Source of the DNA: Semisulcospira habei
Taxonomy: Eukaryota; Mollusca; Gastropoda; Semisulcospiridae
Direction: 5' to 3'
DNA length: 64,000 nucleotides
Assembly (NCBI GenBank): GCA_036245525.1
Contig: BTPG01000007.1
Location: forward strand, 123,625,117 to 123,689,116
The position numbers and the translations under genes are program-made. Below are positions 25,510 to 36,150 of the stretch, piece by piece. The first letter of the stretch is position 1. Each line of letters begins with the position of its first letter. The notes below the pieces were generated by a model. It did not search any database and had not been told where the DNA came from. It saw nothing but the letters and a program-made list of their open reading frames with translations.

Positions 25510-25912
25510 AGCTACGTTTCCATAAGCACGAATCCGAGACGGATATGCCGGATCCGAATCCGACGCGGGTCCGAGACAGAACAGTTCGTGCAAATTATTA
25601 TTGTGATTGTGTGTTTCCATTTGTCCGATGCAGTACCGAATTTTGCATCCGACTGCGAAAGGAAACGGTGTGTTTGCTCTCTCGGGGCGCGATTTTTTTT
25701 TTTTAATGTTTGGTGCCTTGGGACCGAAATTATGACGGTTTTTTTTCTTCTTCTGATCTTTGTGTTGCATCAGTTGTTCCCACAAACGCGGAACTCAGAA
25801 TGTCGCACGTATTATATGGAAACACGTGCTCCACGAATTTCGAACGAAAATTACATTGCCCTATCGGGTTCGGATCGTATTCGTATCGGTTTCGTACTTA
25901 TGGAAACGTGGT
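25510..25912. mobile_element. about 400-bp TIR MITE (CGTTTCCATAAG termini)
   Basis: Left CTACGTTTCCATAAGCACGA and right TTCGTACTTATGGAAACGTG are inverted. Subterminal GGATCCGAATCCGA-like repeats recur. It abuts the next family A element. Confidence 0.7.
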
Positions 25913-26132
25913 TTAACTAGTTCAGTGCCGAGAAAATTTGAACAACACCCAACCGCAAGAGGTATAGATCCTCATGGTCCGCAGCAGTTGCGGGGGCTCA
26001 TGAGGATCTTTGCCTCTTGCCGACACCACTTTGAATCCATGTTCCTTAAACAGGTAAGGCGTGTTTGATTTTTTGGTGTGGTATTAATAAAGATTACAGA
26101 AACGCAATCTACGCGAACTGGCACTGAGCGGC
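25913..26132. mobile_element. family A element
   Basis: TTAACTAGTTCAGTGCCG left. Core GATCCTCATG and inverse (about 25960-26020). The right edge has lost its TTAA. It ends just before the last TRIM exon. Confidence 0.75.
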
Positions 26133-26153
26133 ATAAGCTTGGTCCGGCCCCGG

Positions 26154-26513
26154 TCAGTAGGAACACAGGTCGTACACTTGAATCGTCCCGCTGGTAGTGG
26201 TCACAACCAGAGCTCTCTCGCTCCTGCACAGATCCGCGGACGCGTCCACGAAGGTGACCAGCTTCAGCTCAGCCCCGGACACCTGCGCCAGCGAGAAGAT
26301 CACGGAGCAAGAGCCGGTTTCCGTGGAAACCGCGTGCAGTTTGGCGGTCCTGCCGTCCACGATGAAGAGGCTGTTTCGTCCGTCCCACGCTACGCCCATG
26401 GGAGCTTTCAGCTGCGCGTCCGGGGCGCCTGGAACCCCGGTGTAGCAGTGCTTGGTGGCGCCCTCTTGGGAGAAAATCTTCACGTTGTGATTGGTCCAGT
26501 CAGAGACACACAC
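26154..26513 (-). CDS. TRIM exon 9: last NHL blades and stop
   Basis: 119 codons and TGA, acceptor TTCTATTAG. NHL blades [14 protein letters not shown] and [18 protein letters not shown], ending IQVYDLCSY. Confidence 0.88.
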   Translation of the reverse strand: MCVSDWTNHNVKIFSQEGATKHCYTGVPGAPDAQLKAPMGVAWDGRNSLFIVDGRTAKLHAVSTETGSCSVIFSLAQVSGAELKLVTFVDASADLCRSERALVVTTTSGTIQVYDLCSY

Positions 26514-29500
26514 CTAATAGAAATACCGGGCAGACATTTTGTGTACATTCATCTGGAACGTTAACTTCATTTACTGTGCATCTCTGCCAGTCATGTCAGT
26601 GTCGAGTGGATGGATGGATGGATGGATGGATGGATGGATGGATGGATGGATGGATGGATGGATGGATGGATGAAGGGACAGGCGGGCGATACCAAGGATC
26701 AACGTTAAGGCCTCATTTCAGAACCATTTAACATTTAAGTAATATGACAAATGAAATCGCAAACTGCAACAGGTATCCAATCAAGATTTAGACATAGCTG
26801 TCACCAACCACTAACCCGTCAGCCCACCCATCATTCAATCAATCAATTAATCATAAGAACAGAAAATACTCAATTTAAACGCGATTCCTCACCTCAAACA
26901 TCGCTACGTGAAACCCAACACCCCATCCGCCCCTCCTCCCACCACCCCTTCCCCCCCCCCCCCCTTTTTCCTTTTTGTCCCCGTTTTCTTCTTACCTCTT
27001 CTACGCCGCACATGTCGACGCATCTCGGGTAGGCTACGTTGGCGCAGTCGATAGTCCTTAGAATGGCGCCTAGATAAGACAAAGTCAAATAACATGAGAG
27101 CAGACCAGACGACACTACTGCGCTTACAAGAAGAAAGGAAATAAGATGACACTAGGCGCTTTACTTTCAAACGATAACGGCAAAGGATTTGTCTTACATG
27201 ATACGCTGCACGAGCATAAAGACACACTGGTTGTCTCCAACGACTCGCTGCCGCTAATCGTTGGAGACAACCAGTGTGGGTCAATGAAAACGTGAGACAG
27301 ACTTGAGGCGATCTGTTGCAAGCAGGTTATACGGTATTCTTGATGCTGACGTTCATTTGTAGAACGCTTTTCTCCATCCAGTACTGGATGCTAAAAGCGC
27401 TCTGTAGGGAGAGGTCATAGGAAGAGAAAGCAAAGTATATAATTGAGTGTGCTGAAGAAAATGAGAAAGAAGAATGAATAAACCCCCATCAATGCTAATT
27501 CACCGGTTCATGACACCCTCACACTGAAAAGGTGTCTTAGCTGCCCGAGAAAGACGGAAGTTGGTATGCGAAGAAAACTAAATTGCCGCAAAAAACTACG
27601 GTACCTAGGTAGTCGATGACGTGAATCCTGGGGTCCCCGAAAGGTGGACACACGCTGGCGACTAATGACTGGGAGTCACAGGTAGCTATCGATGCGTAAC
27701 CGTGACGGGTGTTGAAGTGTGACCGGTAGTACAGGCGCCCGCTGTTTTCGTTCACGTCAATCATCCGTATCTTTTGCTCCTGAAAAAAATATTTGAAGAC
27801 ATCTGATAACTACAAACTACAACTTTATCTCATTTAATTGTAGTGCCAAATGAAAGAAATGTTGAAATCGTAGAAAAAAACCATAATGGTATTAGAGAAA
27901 ACAAAAACACACTGAATAGAATCTATATTGAAGAGCAAAAGAAATGAGACATTTGTGGAATCATAGGAAACACTTTTGCGTTTCCGATGATTCCAAAAAT
28001 ATCGCATTTCTTTTGCTCCTCAGTATATGATCCCACACGCTGTGTTCTTCTTTTCTCTAATACACTTAAAACTGTCAAGGCGACGACCTGCATAAAGCGA
28101 CCACTTGTCAACGCACACTATCCATATTTGGTCCCATGGTATTCTTTTTATTACTTAAGAGGACCTTGTGCAAGGAGACTACCTGTCTAAGGCGTCCACT
28201 TAGTGACAGCCCATGGGGTGGTCGCTTTACGCATGTTTTACTGTACTATTAGGCTTTACATCTACACCTTTAACTTTTCTGTCATTCATATGGAACCCAA
28301 GTGGCGATTTGCTTTCACTTTAATCTATGCCTCTTGCTGAGACCACGATGCCTCCATGTTCTTTGGCGTTGGATTTACAAAGATTTCAAAAACACAGTTA
28401 ACAACACCAGAAAAGGAAATCTGACCTTGGGATAAGTCACCGCGAGAACGCCAGGCCGCCTGAGCGCCAAGTCCCACGGTTCCGCATCGCCGTGAGGAGC
28501 CGCCGAAAACGCGTCCATGACCTTCCCCGAGATATCCAGCAGCTTGATGACTTTGTTCCAGCGATCACACACAGCCACGCGATCGCGACCCACCGCGGAG
28601 ATTCCCACCAAGCCGGGTGTGTTTTTCACGTCACTGTCATGAACAGCCAGGAAGTGACGCACACACATGATCTTCCGACTGTGCTGGCTACCTTCGCTGT
28701 CGAAGCTGGCTGACTTGTCTTTTTCGGAACAAGCCCCACCGGTAGCTCCTTGAGGGAACGTGGTGATGTTTCCAGACAAAACAGTTTCGTCTTCGGAAGT
28801 CAGGTCCCACTGGTGAGCGCCCCGTGTTCTGGATCGTTCAGGAGGTTCTTCAGAACCTGATCGAGGCGAAGCGACCTCTGGTGAGGACCCCAAGACACGC
28901 ACGTTGCGGCTTGAGCTTTTCTCGCTGGGCGGGCAGTCGTCTATGGCAGTCTCCATCAGCATGGCTCTGCGCCGCGGGGTGCTGCTCAAGGACGAGCCCT
29001 CGCTGGCCGGTCGATGGCGTCGCGGAACGCTCCGGCTTCGTCGGGACTCCTAGGGATAAAAATTGAATACATTATAATGATAATAATCTACACTGAACTC
29101 TTTCACCGCCATAGAGGAAATCGTGTTTTGATTTTTCACTGACGATGTTCGTGTTACGTGTTCTCCATGTGTATCGAAACATTGTAATGGTTGTCTGTGC
29201 AATCAATCAGTCAAAGTTACAATCATGAATATGAAAGTTGTCACAAAAGTGACATCTGCCTCCAATACACACACAATTTGAAGTAAATATCTGAAATAGT
29301 TTCTGAGATACAAGCACTGTCCAGAAGTTCACACAGCTGTAACAATGGCGCTGGGAATAAGTGTTTCTATAAATTTTTGGCGGTGAAAGAGTTAAACGCT
29401 AATTTACGCACACGTCTGTCTGACCATTAGAGACCCTTGAACCAACAGACATAAACCAAATGCTTTTTTCATTAATAAATTATACTTCGCACTTTCAAGT

Positions 29501-30165
29501 AACTGTGCGTATAGTCTCAAAGCGAGAACAAGCAATCTGCCACATTCAGATACGTCATTACTGGCAAATATCAAAAGATGAATTTTGGGTACTTTTACAA
29601 GAAACCTGAAACAAACAGGATTGTTTCGTCTGCAAGAGACAGATTCTCATAAGGCCTGCAGTCGCAGGGGCTCATGAGAATCTATGCCTCTTGCATCAGT
29701 CACATGAAAATTTACGCCCGCTGCCAGAAAACATTAACACGCAATACCTCAATCAACACAGCTCCAAAATCCGGCATTGTCGGCCTCCTAGACGGCGTGG
29801 GCCCGCCTCCCCCATGGGCGTCTGAGCGGCGTCTGCCGTCCCTGTGGTCGTCGTAATCCAGCACCATCTCGCCGTCCGCCATTGACGGGGATCCTGGTGA
29901 GGCAGATGCCGCGCCACCCGGCGGGGAAAGGGCCCTACCTCGATGTCGGCCTCTTCTAGGAGAATGATCCAGGTCCTGCGGAAGAATTGCAGCTAATTTC
30001 AAAACGCTGCTTTTTTCAATGACTGATGGATGGATGGTGGGATGGATGGATGGATGGATGGACGGACGGACGGACGGACGGACGGACTGACTGACTGACT
30101 GACTGACTGACTGACTGACTGACTGACTGACTGACTGACTGACTGACTGACTGACTGACTGACTG

Positions 30166-30197
<32 letters not shown>

Positions 30198-33100
30198 ACG
30201 GACGGACGGATGGATGGATGGATGGATGAACTGACTGACTGACTCATTCATTCATTCATTCATTCATTCATTCATCATTCATTCATTCATTGGTCAATTG
30301 ACTGATTCACTGATTGTTTGCTTGCTTTTTTTGTGTGTGAGTGACAAGAATATTTTATTCTGCGTTTTGTGTGCTGCAATATGCAATTTTCCTTTTGTTT
30401 AACCCCCTCACTGCTGAGAAAACGTGAACACGACCCAGCAGCAAGAGGCATAGATTCTCACGAGCCCCCGCTCCTGCGGGGGCTCGTGAGAATCTATGCC
30501 TCTTGCCGAGACCAATTTGTGACCTTGCTTCTTGGGCTTTCGGTCGTTGAATAAACAGATTTCAGAAACAACAATGCACGTACAGTGGCAGGGAAGGGGT
30601 TAAAGTACTGCCCATGTGCGTAGTGTCTGTCGAATGTACATGTCTACACATCATGGTACATATACTCTATAGCAAGATACGGACTGATCATGGTAGCTTC
30701 GCACCTCCAATGAACCATTACGGTCGACCAGTCTGATGCTTAACACCTCTCGGGGCCTCTCTAGCAACCAATGGCATAGTCAATCAACAACAACATTGCT
30801 TTTAACCATTTGGGTGCCGTTAGCGGTTTTGTCGCGACAATTCCGTTAACCCTTTCTTTGACTCCCTGAACAAAATGACTTCCATTCTAAGAAATGAAAG
30901 TCATTTAGTTCCGGGAGTCAAAGGGTTAGATTAACTCCCAGAACTTAATGACTTTCATTCTATGGAATTGAAGTCATTTAGTTCCGGGAGTCAAAGGGTT
31001 AGATTAACTCCCAGAACTTAATGACTTTCATTCTATGGAATTGAAGTCATTTAGTTCTGGGAGTCCAAAAGGGTTAGAACAGAAAACTGCCTACCTCAGC
31101 TGGCGGGCTTGCTCTGTGGGCAGGCAGATAAGCAGTGGACTCCACGTCTGGGTTGGAGTGAGGTTCTGAAGCAAATCTCTGAACCCTAGGCCGGGCTCCG
31201 CCATGCCCCTGAGCCTTCCTCTCTGAAGTCAGCGAGCCCACAGTCAATCCCTGCAGGGTGCTGTCTATGTCCTTGTTGGGCAAGAACTGAATGTCCGTCA
31301 GAACGCACTCCTTCCGCAGCTTGTCGACCACCTGCTCCTGGCGCTTGATCTCGTGCTGAACTTTGTCCAGGGCGATCAGGTCGCTGACGGCGGAGCTGCC
31401 CTTACATCCCACTGGCTCCAGCATCTTGCTGACCTTCTCTATGGACTTCTGCAGCTCTGCCGTCTGCTCCTTCACGGCGCCCAGTCTCTTCTTCTCTCGG
31501 TCCACCATGTGCTCCACTCTCTTGGCGATGTCCCGCTTTTGCTCGAGGAACAGCATGTCGAACTTGCTCTTCATCTCGTTCAGAGCGGCCTGCGTCTCCA
31601 GCTGTAGCTGCTCGCTTTTTAGGTCAACGTCGCACTCGCGGGTGCTGAGTGTGTCCTTCACGCTTCCCAGTTTAACCTGTTGCACGTGCACACAGCAGAA
31701 TTGTACAGATTGGTGGTTTATCAAAGAAGAAGGGGTGAGAGTTAGTGCTTAAGTAAACAGTATGTAAGAAATAGGGGAAGCACACTTTGGCGTGGCAAAG
31801 ACCGAAGAAAAGTCACTGGCCTGGCAAAGACCGAAGAAAAGTCACTAGTCTGGCTGACCGAAGATAAGTCACTGGCCTGGCAAAAGACCTAAGATAAGTC
31901 ACAGGCCTGGCCAAAGACCTAAGATAAGTCACTGGCCTGGCAAAAGACCTAAGATAGGTCACTGGCCTCGAAAAGACTTAAGAAAAGTCACTGGCCTGGC
32001 AAAGACCGAAGAAAAGTCAATGGCCTGGCAAAGACCTCAGATAAGTCACTGGCCTGGCAAAAGACCTAAGATAGGTCACTGGCCTGGCAAAGACTTAAGA
32101 TACTGGCCTGGCAAAGACTTAAGAAAAGTCATTGGCCTGGCAAAGACCGAAGAAACGTCACTGGCCTGGAAAAAGACCTAAGAAAAGTCACTGGTCTGGC
32201 AAAAGACCTAAGATATGTCACTGGCCTGGCAAAAAGACCTAAGATAAGTCACTGGCCTGGCAAAGACCCTAAGATAAGTCACTGGCCTGGCAAAGATCTA
32301 ACATATGTCACTGGCCTGGCAAATGACCTAAGATATGTCACTGGCCTGGCAAAGACTTAAGATAAGTCAATGGCCTGTCAAAAGACCTAAGAAAAGTCAA
32401 CGGTCTGGCAAAGACCTAAGATAAGTCACTGGCCTGACAAAAAGACCTAAAATAAGTCACTGGCCTGGCAAAGACCTAACATAGGTCAATGGCCTGGCAA
32501 AAGACCTAAGATAAGTCACTGGCCTGTCAAAGACCTAACATAAGTCACTGGCCTGGCAAAAGACCTCTGGCCTGGTGAAGACCTAACATAAGTCACTGGC
32601 CTGGCAAAAGACCTAAGATAAGTCACTGGCCTGGCAAACGACCCAAAATAAGTCACTGGCCTGGCAAAGACTTAAGATAAGTCACTCTCCTTGCAAATTT
32701 AAAATTAAAAAAAAAAATGATAGGGAATAAGAGGGGTGGGAGCAGAAAGATAATGCAGACGTGAGTAGGGGCACCTTTTTAGGACCCAATTGCATCTAGA
32801 CAGTGCTCACGGTTTCCAGGTAATGAAGGGATGCACCCACAAGTAATATAATCATAACTGGTGGCTCCATACACAAGGGGGTTAATATTTCATGATATGC
32901 TGCATTATCTAAAGTGCTCCCGCAGTTTGCTGATATTCCGACAACCTCTCCTCGACCAGTATGAAGCAAAGATCTGCATGAGCCTCCGCAGATAGGGGGA
33001 ACGAGGGGGGGGGGGTGGGGGGGGGCTCATGAGAATCTATGCCTCTTGCAGTTGGGTGATAGTGCTTCCTCGGCTGTGAATTAGGGACAAATAGTACTCC

Positions 33101-35196
33101 TCATGACGTGTTTCATTACCTGAAGTGCTCCCACAGTTTCTTGATATTCCGACAGCCTCTCCTCCGCCATCAGCTTGGAGTCTCGCTCTCTCACGTGGAA
33201 GCGGATGCAGTCCACGTGACGATGCGCGCAACACTCTTCGCACGCGCCGCGGCGTTGCTTCGTGCAGTATGCGACAAGGAAGGCCTGTGGAAACGGTCAA
33301 GAGTTCAAGTACCTTTTCTGACCGAGAGTTGTTCGAAATAAATATTGCTACAATGAATCTTGGCCTGAAGTGCCTCTAGATCGCAAAAGCATAAACACAC
33401 TGAGTAATAAGTAAAAAAATTCCCAATATGGGAAATGTCGTCTGCCGAGTACATTACTGTTCAGGAGACAGATCACCCGTTTATGGGAGTACCCCCACAA
33501 GTACGCTTCTATTCAAATGAGATGCTTCGCGTCTAATTTGAATAGAACTGTACTTGTGGCGTACTCCTTTGGTAGTACTCTCATAAAATGGTGCCTGAAT
33601 CGCTTGGGAGATGTCTTCCATGACTACATTACAGTCCAGGAGACAGATCGACCATGGTAATTCAAGGATGGGGCCAGATAAGCTTGTCAAGCTATTTCGG
33701 CACAATCCTGGAACTGGCATGGTTAATCCGTCTACTGCTGTTGTGTCGGGGCTAAATAGGTCAAAATGTTGTCGTACAAAAAACATAAAACAGATTTAAT
33801 ATAACTTACACTAACTGGTGGGAAAACAAACAACAAAAACTCTGGCAGATCACAATGGGGATTTTTGCGACTGCTTTGACGGTTTTACCTCTGGGTGTTC
33901 TGTACATTTCGCCTTTGTTATGTTATCTACGTCACTGCCGACGTCATTTTGCCCTTGACGTAATGCCGCTTTGTCCTTCAGCTTACAGCTCAGTTGAGAC
34001 AGGAAAAAATTGGTGGGGAACGTGTCAGCCCATGTCCGTAACTGCAAAACAGACCATGACAAATAAACACCAACAGCACCGTAAAACAACAACAAAATAA
34101 AGGTAAGATGCTATGATGCAGCCAAGGAACAAGCCCGATTTCCCTTGAAAAGAGCAATTGCATAATTGAATGAATTGGTCAACTGTCCCAAAATTTCAAA
34201 GTTTCAAATCCTGTTTATAGTTTTGTTGTTGTTATTTTAGCCTAGATAGATCAGGCTCACACGATGGTAATCAAAACTTACAAAATCACAATCAGCAAAC
34301 AGACAGTGGACAATGTATGCATGTATGCATCCCTTTCATTTCATCATGGATAACACATATTTTTGCAAACAATTGCTTTTCAATGCTTAAAATAACGGGA
34401 TAGGATACGAATACGGAATAACTCCTCATGGGAAAATCATTCGCTTCGCTTAACGCGTAAGTAGCCACAGGAACTCATGAAGCATTATGCTTAACTCATT
34501 CTACCCCAGACACACCACAGCAAGGTATGGATCGACCTTGATAGTTCAAGGGCGATGCCAGAATAGCTATTCTGGCATCACCCTTGAACTATCATGGTCG
34601 ATCTGTGTCTTCAACTGCAATGCAGTCTTCAGAGGACAGCGGCAACATCTGGGGATTTCGGTGTTGGGGTAGAATGAGTTAAACTGTCACAGTCAATCCA
34701 TTTCGAGCAGATGGCGTGTTTAGTTGTACGAGATGTTGTCTTTTAAATTACCTCCTCGCACGTTTAGGGGCTAAATTTCTTTTCTGCAGAATGAGCCGAT
34801 AATACATCGCAATAAAATAAAATAACCATTAAATCAAAATAAAAATAAAAAATAAATAACAAATAAAAGAAAATAAATAATATAGCTAGTGCTGGTCTGT
34901 GATTTTGGACCTTATGGCTTCTAGCCGTAAGGTCCAAAATCACAGACCCACAAACGAATATAAAGTAACCGCTTCTCGTCTCTTACCTCCCCGGACTGTA
35001 AAGGTTGTATGGCCTTTCTGCAGAATGGGCATGGAAACCAATCAGCCCCCGTCTCCAGCACCTTCCCAACTATGTATTTAGAGAGACATGGCCGGCAGAA
35101 AGTGTGCAGGCACGGTAGCTGCTTGGGTTCCCGGTACTCCTCGAAACAGATGTTGCAGATGAGGAAATCCTCACGCAGTTCGTCCACAAAATCCAT
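26154..35196 (-). CDS. TRIM-NHL E3 ubiquitin ligase (RING, B-box, coiled coil, NHL propeller), nine coding exons
   Basis: Exons on the minus strand: 35196-34987, 34041-33889, 33284-33120, 31676-31095, 29975-29748, 29049-28426, 27779-27605, 27069-26996 and 26513-26154. All have GT/AG borders and matching phases; the sum is 856 codons plus stop as read. The RING is C3HC4 (C14, C17, C29, H31, C34, C37, C56, C59). The B-box has C116, H119, C128, C136, C139, H142 and H144. A coiled coil follows at about 150-300, then a basic Ser-rich linker. From about residue 570 there are NHL-type blades (for example [17 protein letters not shown] and [14 protein letters not shown]). RING proteins of this type transfer ubiquitin; NHL propellers bind RNA or protein (family knowledge). 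The 28426 donor (GTCAGA) is non-optimal. Start [10 protein letters not shown] is chosen; an upstream ATG at 35238 is in frame. The orthologue is not assigned. Confidence 0.88.
26609..26672. repeat. ATGG microsatellite
   Basis: About 15 perfect GGAT repeats, in the last TRIM intron. Confidence 0.95.
26996..27069 (-). CDS. TRIM exon 8: NHL propeller
   Basis: 74 nt, acceptor TTATCTAG, donor GAG|GTAAGA. It completes a Gly codon from exon 7 and reads [19 protein letters not shown]. Confidence 0.82.
27221..27277. mobile_element. family F hairpin in TRIM intron
   Basis: CACACTGGTTGTCTCCAACG and its exact inverse around GCTGCCGC. Confidence 0.85.
27605..27779 (-). CDS. TRIM exon 7: NHL propeller
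   Basis: 175 nt, acceptor TTTTTTCAG, donor CTAG|GTACCG, ends in phase 1. [20 protein letters not shown] to HVIDYL. Confidence 0.82.
27924..28027. mobile_element. family I hairpin in TRIM intron
   Basis: ATATTGAAGAGCAAAAGAAA and TTTCTTTTGCTCCTCAGTAT; inner GGAATCATAGGAAAC/GTTTCCGATGATTCC. Confidence 0.8.
28319..28405. mobile_element. family A right half
   Basis: TTAATCTATGCCTCTTGCTG joins a normal right flank (TTTGGCGTTGGATTTAC). The left half is deleted. Confidence 0.65.
28426..29049 (-). CDS. TRIM exon 6: linker and first NHL blades
   Basis: 208 codons between TATCCCTAG and AAG|GTCAGA. It begins with a basic Ser/Arg-rich linker; the propeller starts near [11 protein letters not shown]. 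The GTCAGA donor is weaker than the other eight borders. Confidence 0.82.
29631..29697. mobile_element. family A hairpin core in TRIM intron
   Basis: GCAAGAGACAGATTCTCATA and its inverse around CCTGCAGTCGCAGG. Confidence 0.8.
29748..29975 (-). CDS. TRIM exon 5: linker
   Basis: 76 codons between TTCCGCAG and GAG|GTATTG. Basic, Gly/Pro/Ser-rich with [12 protein letters not shown]; no domain. A GACT/GATG microsatellite lies in the intron just upstream. Confidence 0.75.
30026..30292. repeat. compound GATG/GACG/GACT/CATT microsatellite
   Basis: Symmetric blocks of GATG, GACG, a long GACT run, GACG, GATG, then CATT. Intronic, between TRIM exons 5 and 4. Confidence 0.95.
30399..30603. mobile_element. 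family A full-length TTAA element
   Basis: TTAACCCCCTCACTGC to GCAGGGAAGGGGTTAA, 205 bp. The core ATTCTCACGAGCCCCC/GGGGGCTCGTGAGAAT is a perfect palindrome. The cleanest full copy. Confidence 0.93.
30846..31079. mobile_element. three tandem copies of a 73-bp TTAA hairpin
   Basis: Units at 30846, 30931 and 31004. Each starts TTAAC(C/T), with TGACTTTCATTC/GAAGTCATTTAGTT arms and AGTCAAAGGGTTA ends. Units 2 and 3 are nearly identical. They lie 15 nt beyond the TRIM exon 4 donor. Confidence 0.9.
31095..31676 (-). CDS. TRIM exon 4: coiled coil
   Basis: 194 codons between GTGCAACAG and GAG|GTAGGC. Long heptad-rich helix (for example [20 protein letters not shown]), then a Pro/Ser-rich end. A triple hairpin lies 15 nt past its donor. 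Confidence 0.88.
31786..32693. repeat. about 29-bp minisatellite in TRIM intron
   Basis: About 30 variable copies of AAGTCACTGGCCTGGCAAAG + ACCTAAGAT. Units vary by single-base gains and losses in the A run. Confidence 0.95.
32966..33051. mobile_element. family A hairpin broken by a G tract
   Basis: AAGCAAAGATCTGCATGAGC and CTCATGAGAATCTATGCCTC, with a GGGGG-rich expansion in the loop. Confidence 0.65.
33120..33284 (-). CDS. TRIM exon 3: B-box and start of coiled coil
   Basis: 55 codons between TTCCACAG and [28 protein letters not shown] supplies the remaining B-box ligands; [15 protein letters not shown] begins the coiled coil. Confidence 0.85.
33484..33573. repeat. hairpin in TRIM intron (AGTACCCCCACAAGTAC arms)
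   Basis: GGAGTACCCCCACAAGTACG and TACTTGTGGCGTACTCC outer arms; TCTATTCAAATGAGA/TCTAATTTGAATAGA inner arms. Confidence 0.8.
33600..33764. mobile_element. family B element, decayed
   Basis: GATCGACCATGGTAATTCAA and CTGGCATGGTTAATCCGTC; GGCGCC centre lost. Right end GGGGCTAAATAGGTCAA. Confidence 0.65.
33889..34041 (-). CDS. TRIM exon 2: RING to B-box linker
   Basis: 51 codons between TTTTGCAG and [23 protein letters not shown] is typical of TRIM linkers. It ends in CTEHPE, the first B-box zinc ligands. Confidence 0.85.
34491..34682. mobile_element. family B' TTAA element with shortened stem
   Basis: TTAACTCATTCTACCCC to GGGGTAGAATGAGTTAA. The centre GATGCCAGAATAGCTATTCT lacks GGCGCC yet stays symmetric. 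Confidence 0.9.
34889..34950. mobile_element. family E hairpin
   Basis: GGTCTGTGATTTTGGACCTT and AAGGTCCAAAATCACAGACC around ATGGCTTCTAGCCGT. It lies just past the TRIM exon 1 donor. Confidence 0.9.
34987..35196 (-). CDS. TRIM exon 1: RING finger
   Basis: 70 codons, [10 protein letters not shown] to LQSGE, donor [29 protein letters not shown] and PCPFCRKAI carry the zinc ligands. Confidence 0.9.
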
Positions 35197-35515
35197 GGCC
35201 GGTGATTGGCTGATTGGAGTTGATAAGTTAGAAATCAATGTTCAACGATTGGCTGATTGTATATTTTCCATGGTTACCGATTTGTTGATTGGATATATGG
35301 TCATCGATTGGTTGACTGTAGATGATCTGAAAATCCGAGCAAACGACTGGTTAAACTCTGATAACTTGAAAATCTATAGTCATCGACTGGCTGATTGATG
35401 AGGATTTAAAGATCCATGGTCACTGACTGACTAATCGCGGGCAGGCTAAGAATCTATGGTCACAAACTGACTGTTTGCTGAATACAAAATCTATGATCAG
35501 TGATTGGTTTCGCTG
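35197..35515. repeat. degenerate GATTGGCTGATTG tandem repeat upstream of TRIM
   Basis: At least seven diverged units of about 45 bp combine GATTGGCTGATTG-like and AAAATCTATGGTCATCGACT-like segments. It begins immediately upstream of the chosen start codon and would form the 5' UTR or promoter. Confidence 0.6.
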
Positions 35516-35918
35516 TCAATGGTTTGAGAAGTCATGACCCGTGGTTCATCTCCAGTATACTGACGTCGACTGGCTCTGGCTTGTCAGCTTGTTTAACTGT
35601 CCTAATAAGATCAGTACTTGTGGACGAATGTTAGACCGCTTAAGCCATGTTGAATCTACCAGTAAATGATTGTCGTGGTTCAGGCCTGTTCTTGATTCAG
35701 TATCTGTTATTAGAGGGTCCAGCCATTTGCAACATGAGCATCGGCGTCACAAGCGAAAACAGAGGTCGTCAACACTGTTACTTGTCGCTGACAAAAGAAA
35801 GGGTTGTTGCCCGCTGACGCCCATGACACCTGTACAAAGAACAAAACAAGCGCATTATAATTTATTATAATTACATTACACGCCTTGCATAATTCTGGAT
35901 TAGGAAGACAAACAAACA
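35516..35918. other. no gene seen; presumed upstream region of TRIM
   Basis: No convincing TATA box or coding exon. Unique-looking. Confidence 0.4.
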
Positions 35919-36003
35919 GAAAGTCCGTTTTTGCGGAAAAGCGAGATTTTCATTGTATTACAATGAAAATCTCGCTTTTCACAAAAATGGACTTACTGAC
36001 TTT
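35919..36003. mobile_element. family H hairpin
   Basis: AGTCCGTTTTTGCGGAAAAG and CTTTTCACAAAAATGGACTT; the inner GCGAGATTTTCATTGTA is perfectly repeated in inverse. Confidence 0.85.
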
Positions 36004-36150
36004 TGCCTTCATATGGGAGAATGATACCGAATTTAAATGCATCTTTTAGGTACACGACAAGGAAGTGGTGTTTACCGTGTTATATGCAGATTTTTGCTGA
36101 TTGTTATTTTTCTCTACTGTTTGTATATCACTGGCGCTCCCTCCCTCATT

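Noticed and set aside
25192..25785. 197-codon antisense ORF
   Set aside because: Spans a GC-rich inverted repeat and part of a TIR element; no recognisable protein.
29976..30251. Long Ser-Gln-Ser-Val repeat ORF on the minus strand
   Set aside because: Product of the GACT tetranucleotide microsatellite. Only the part within 29748-29975 belongs to TRIM exon 5.
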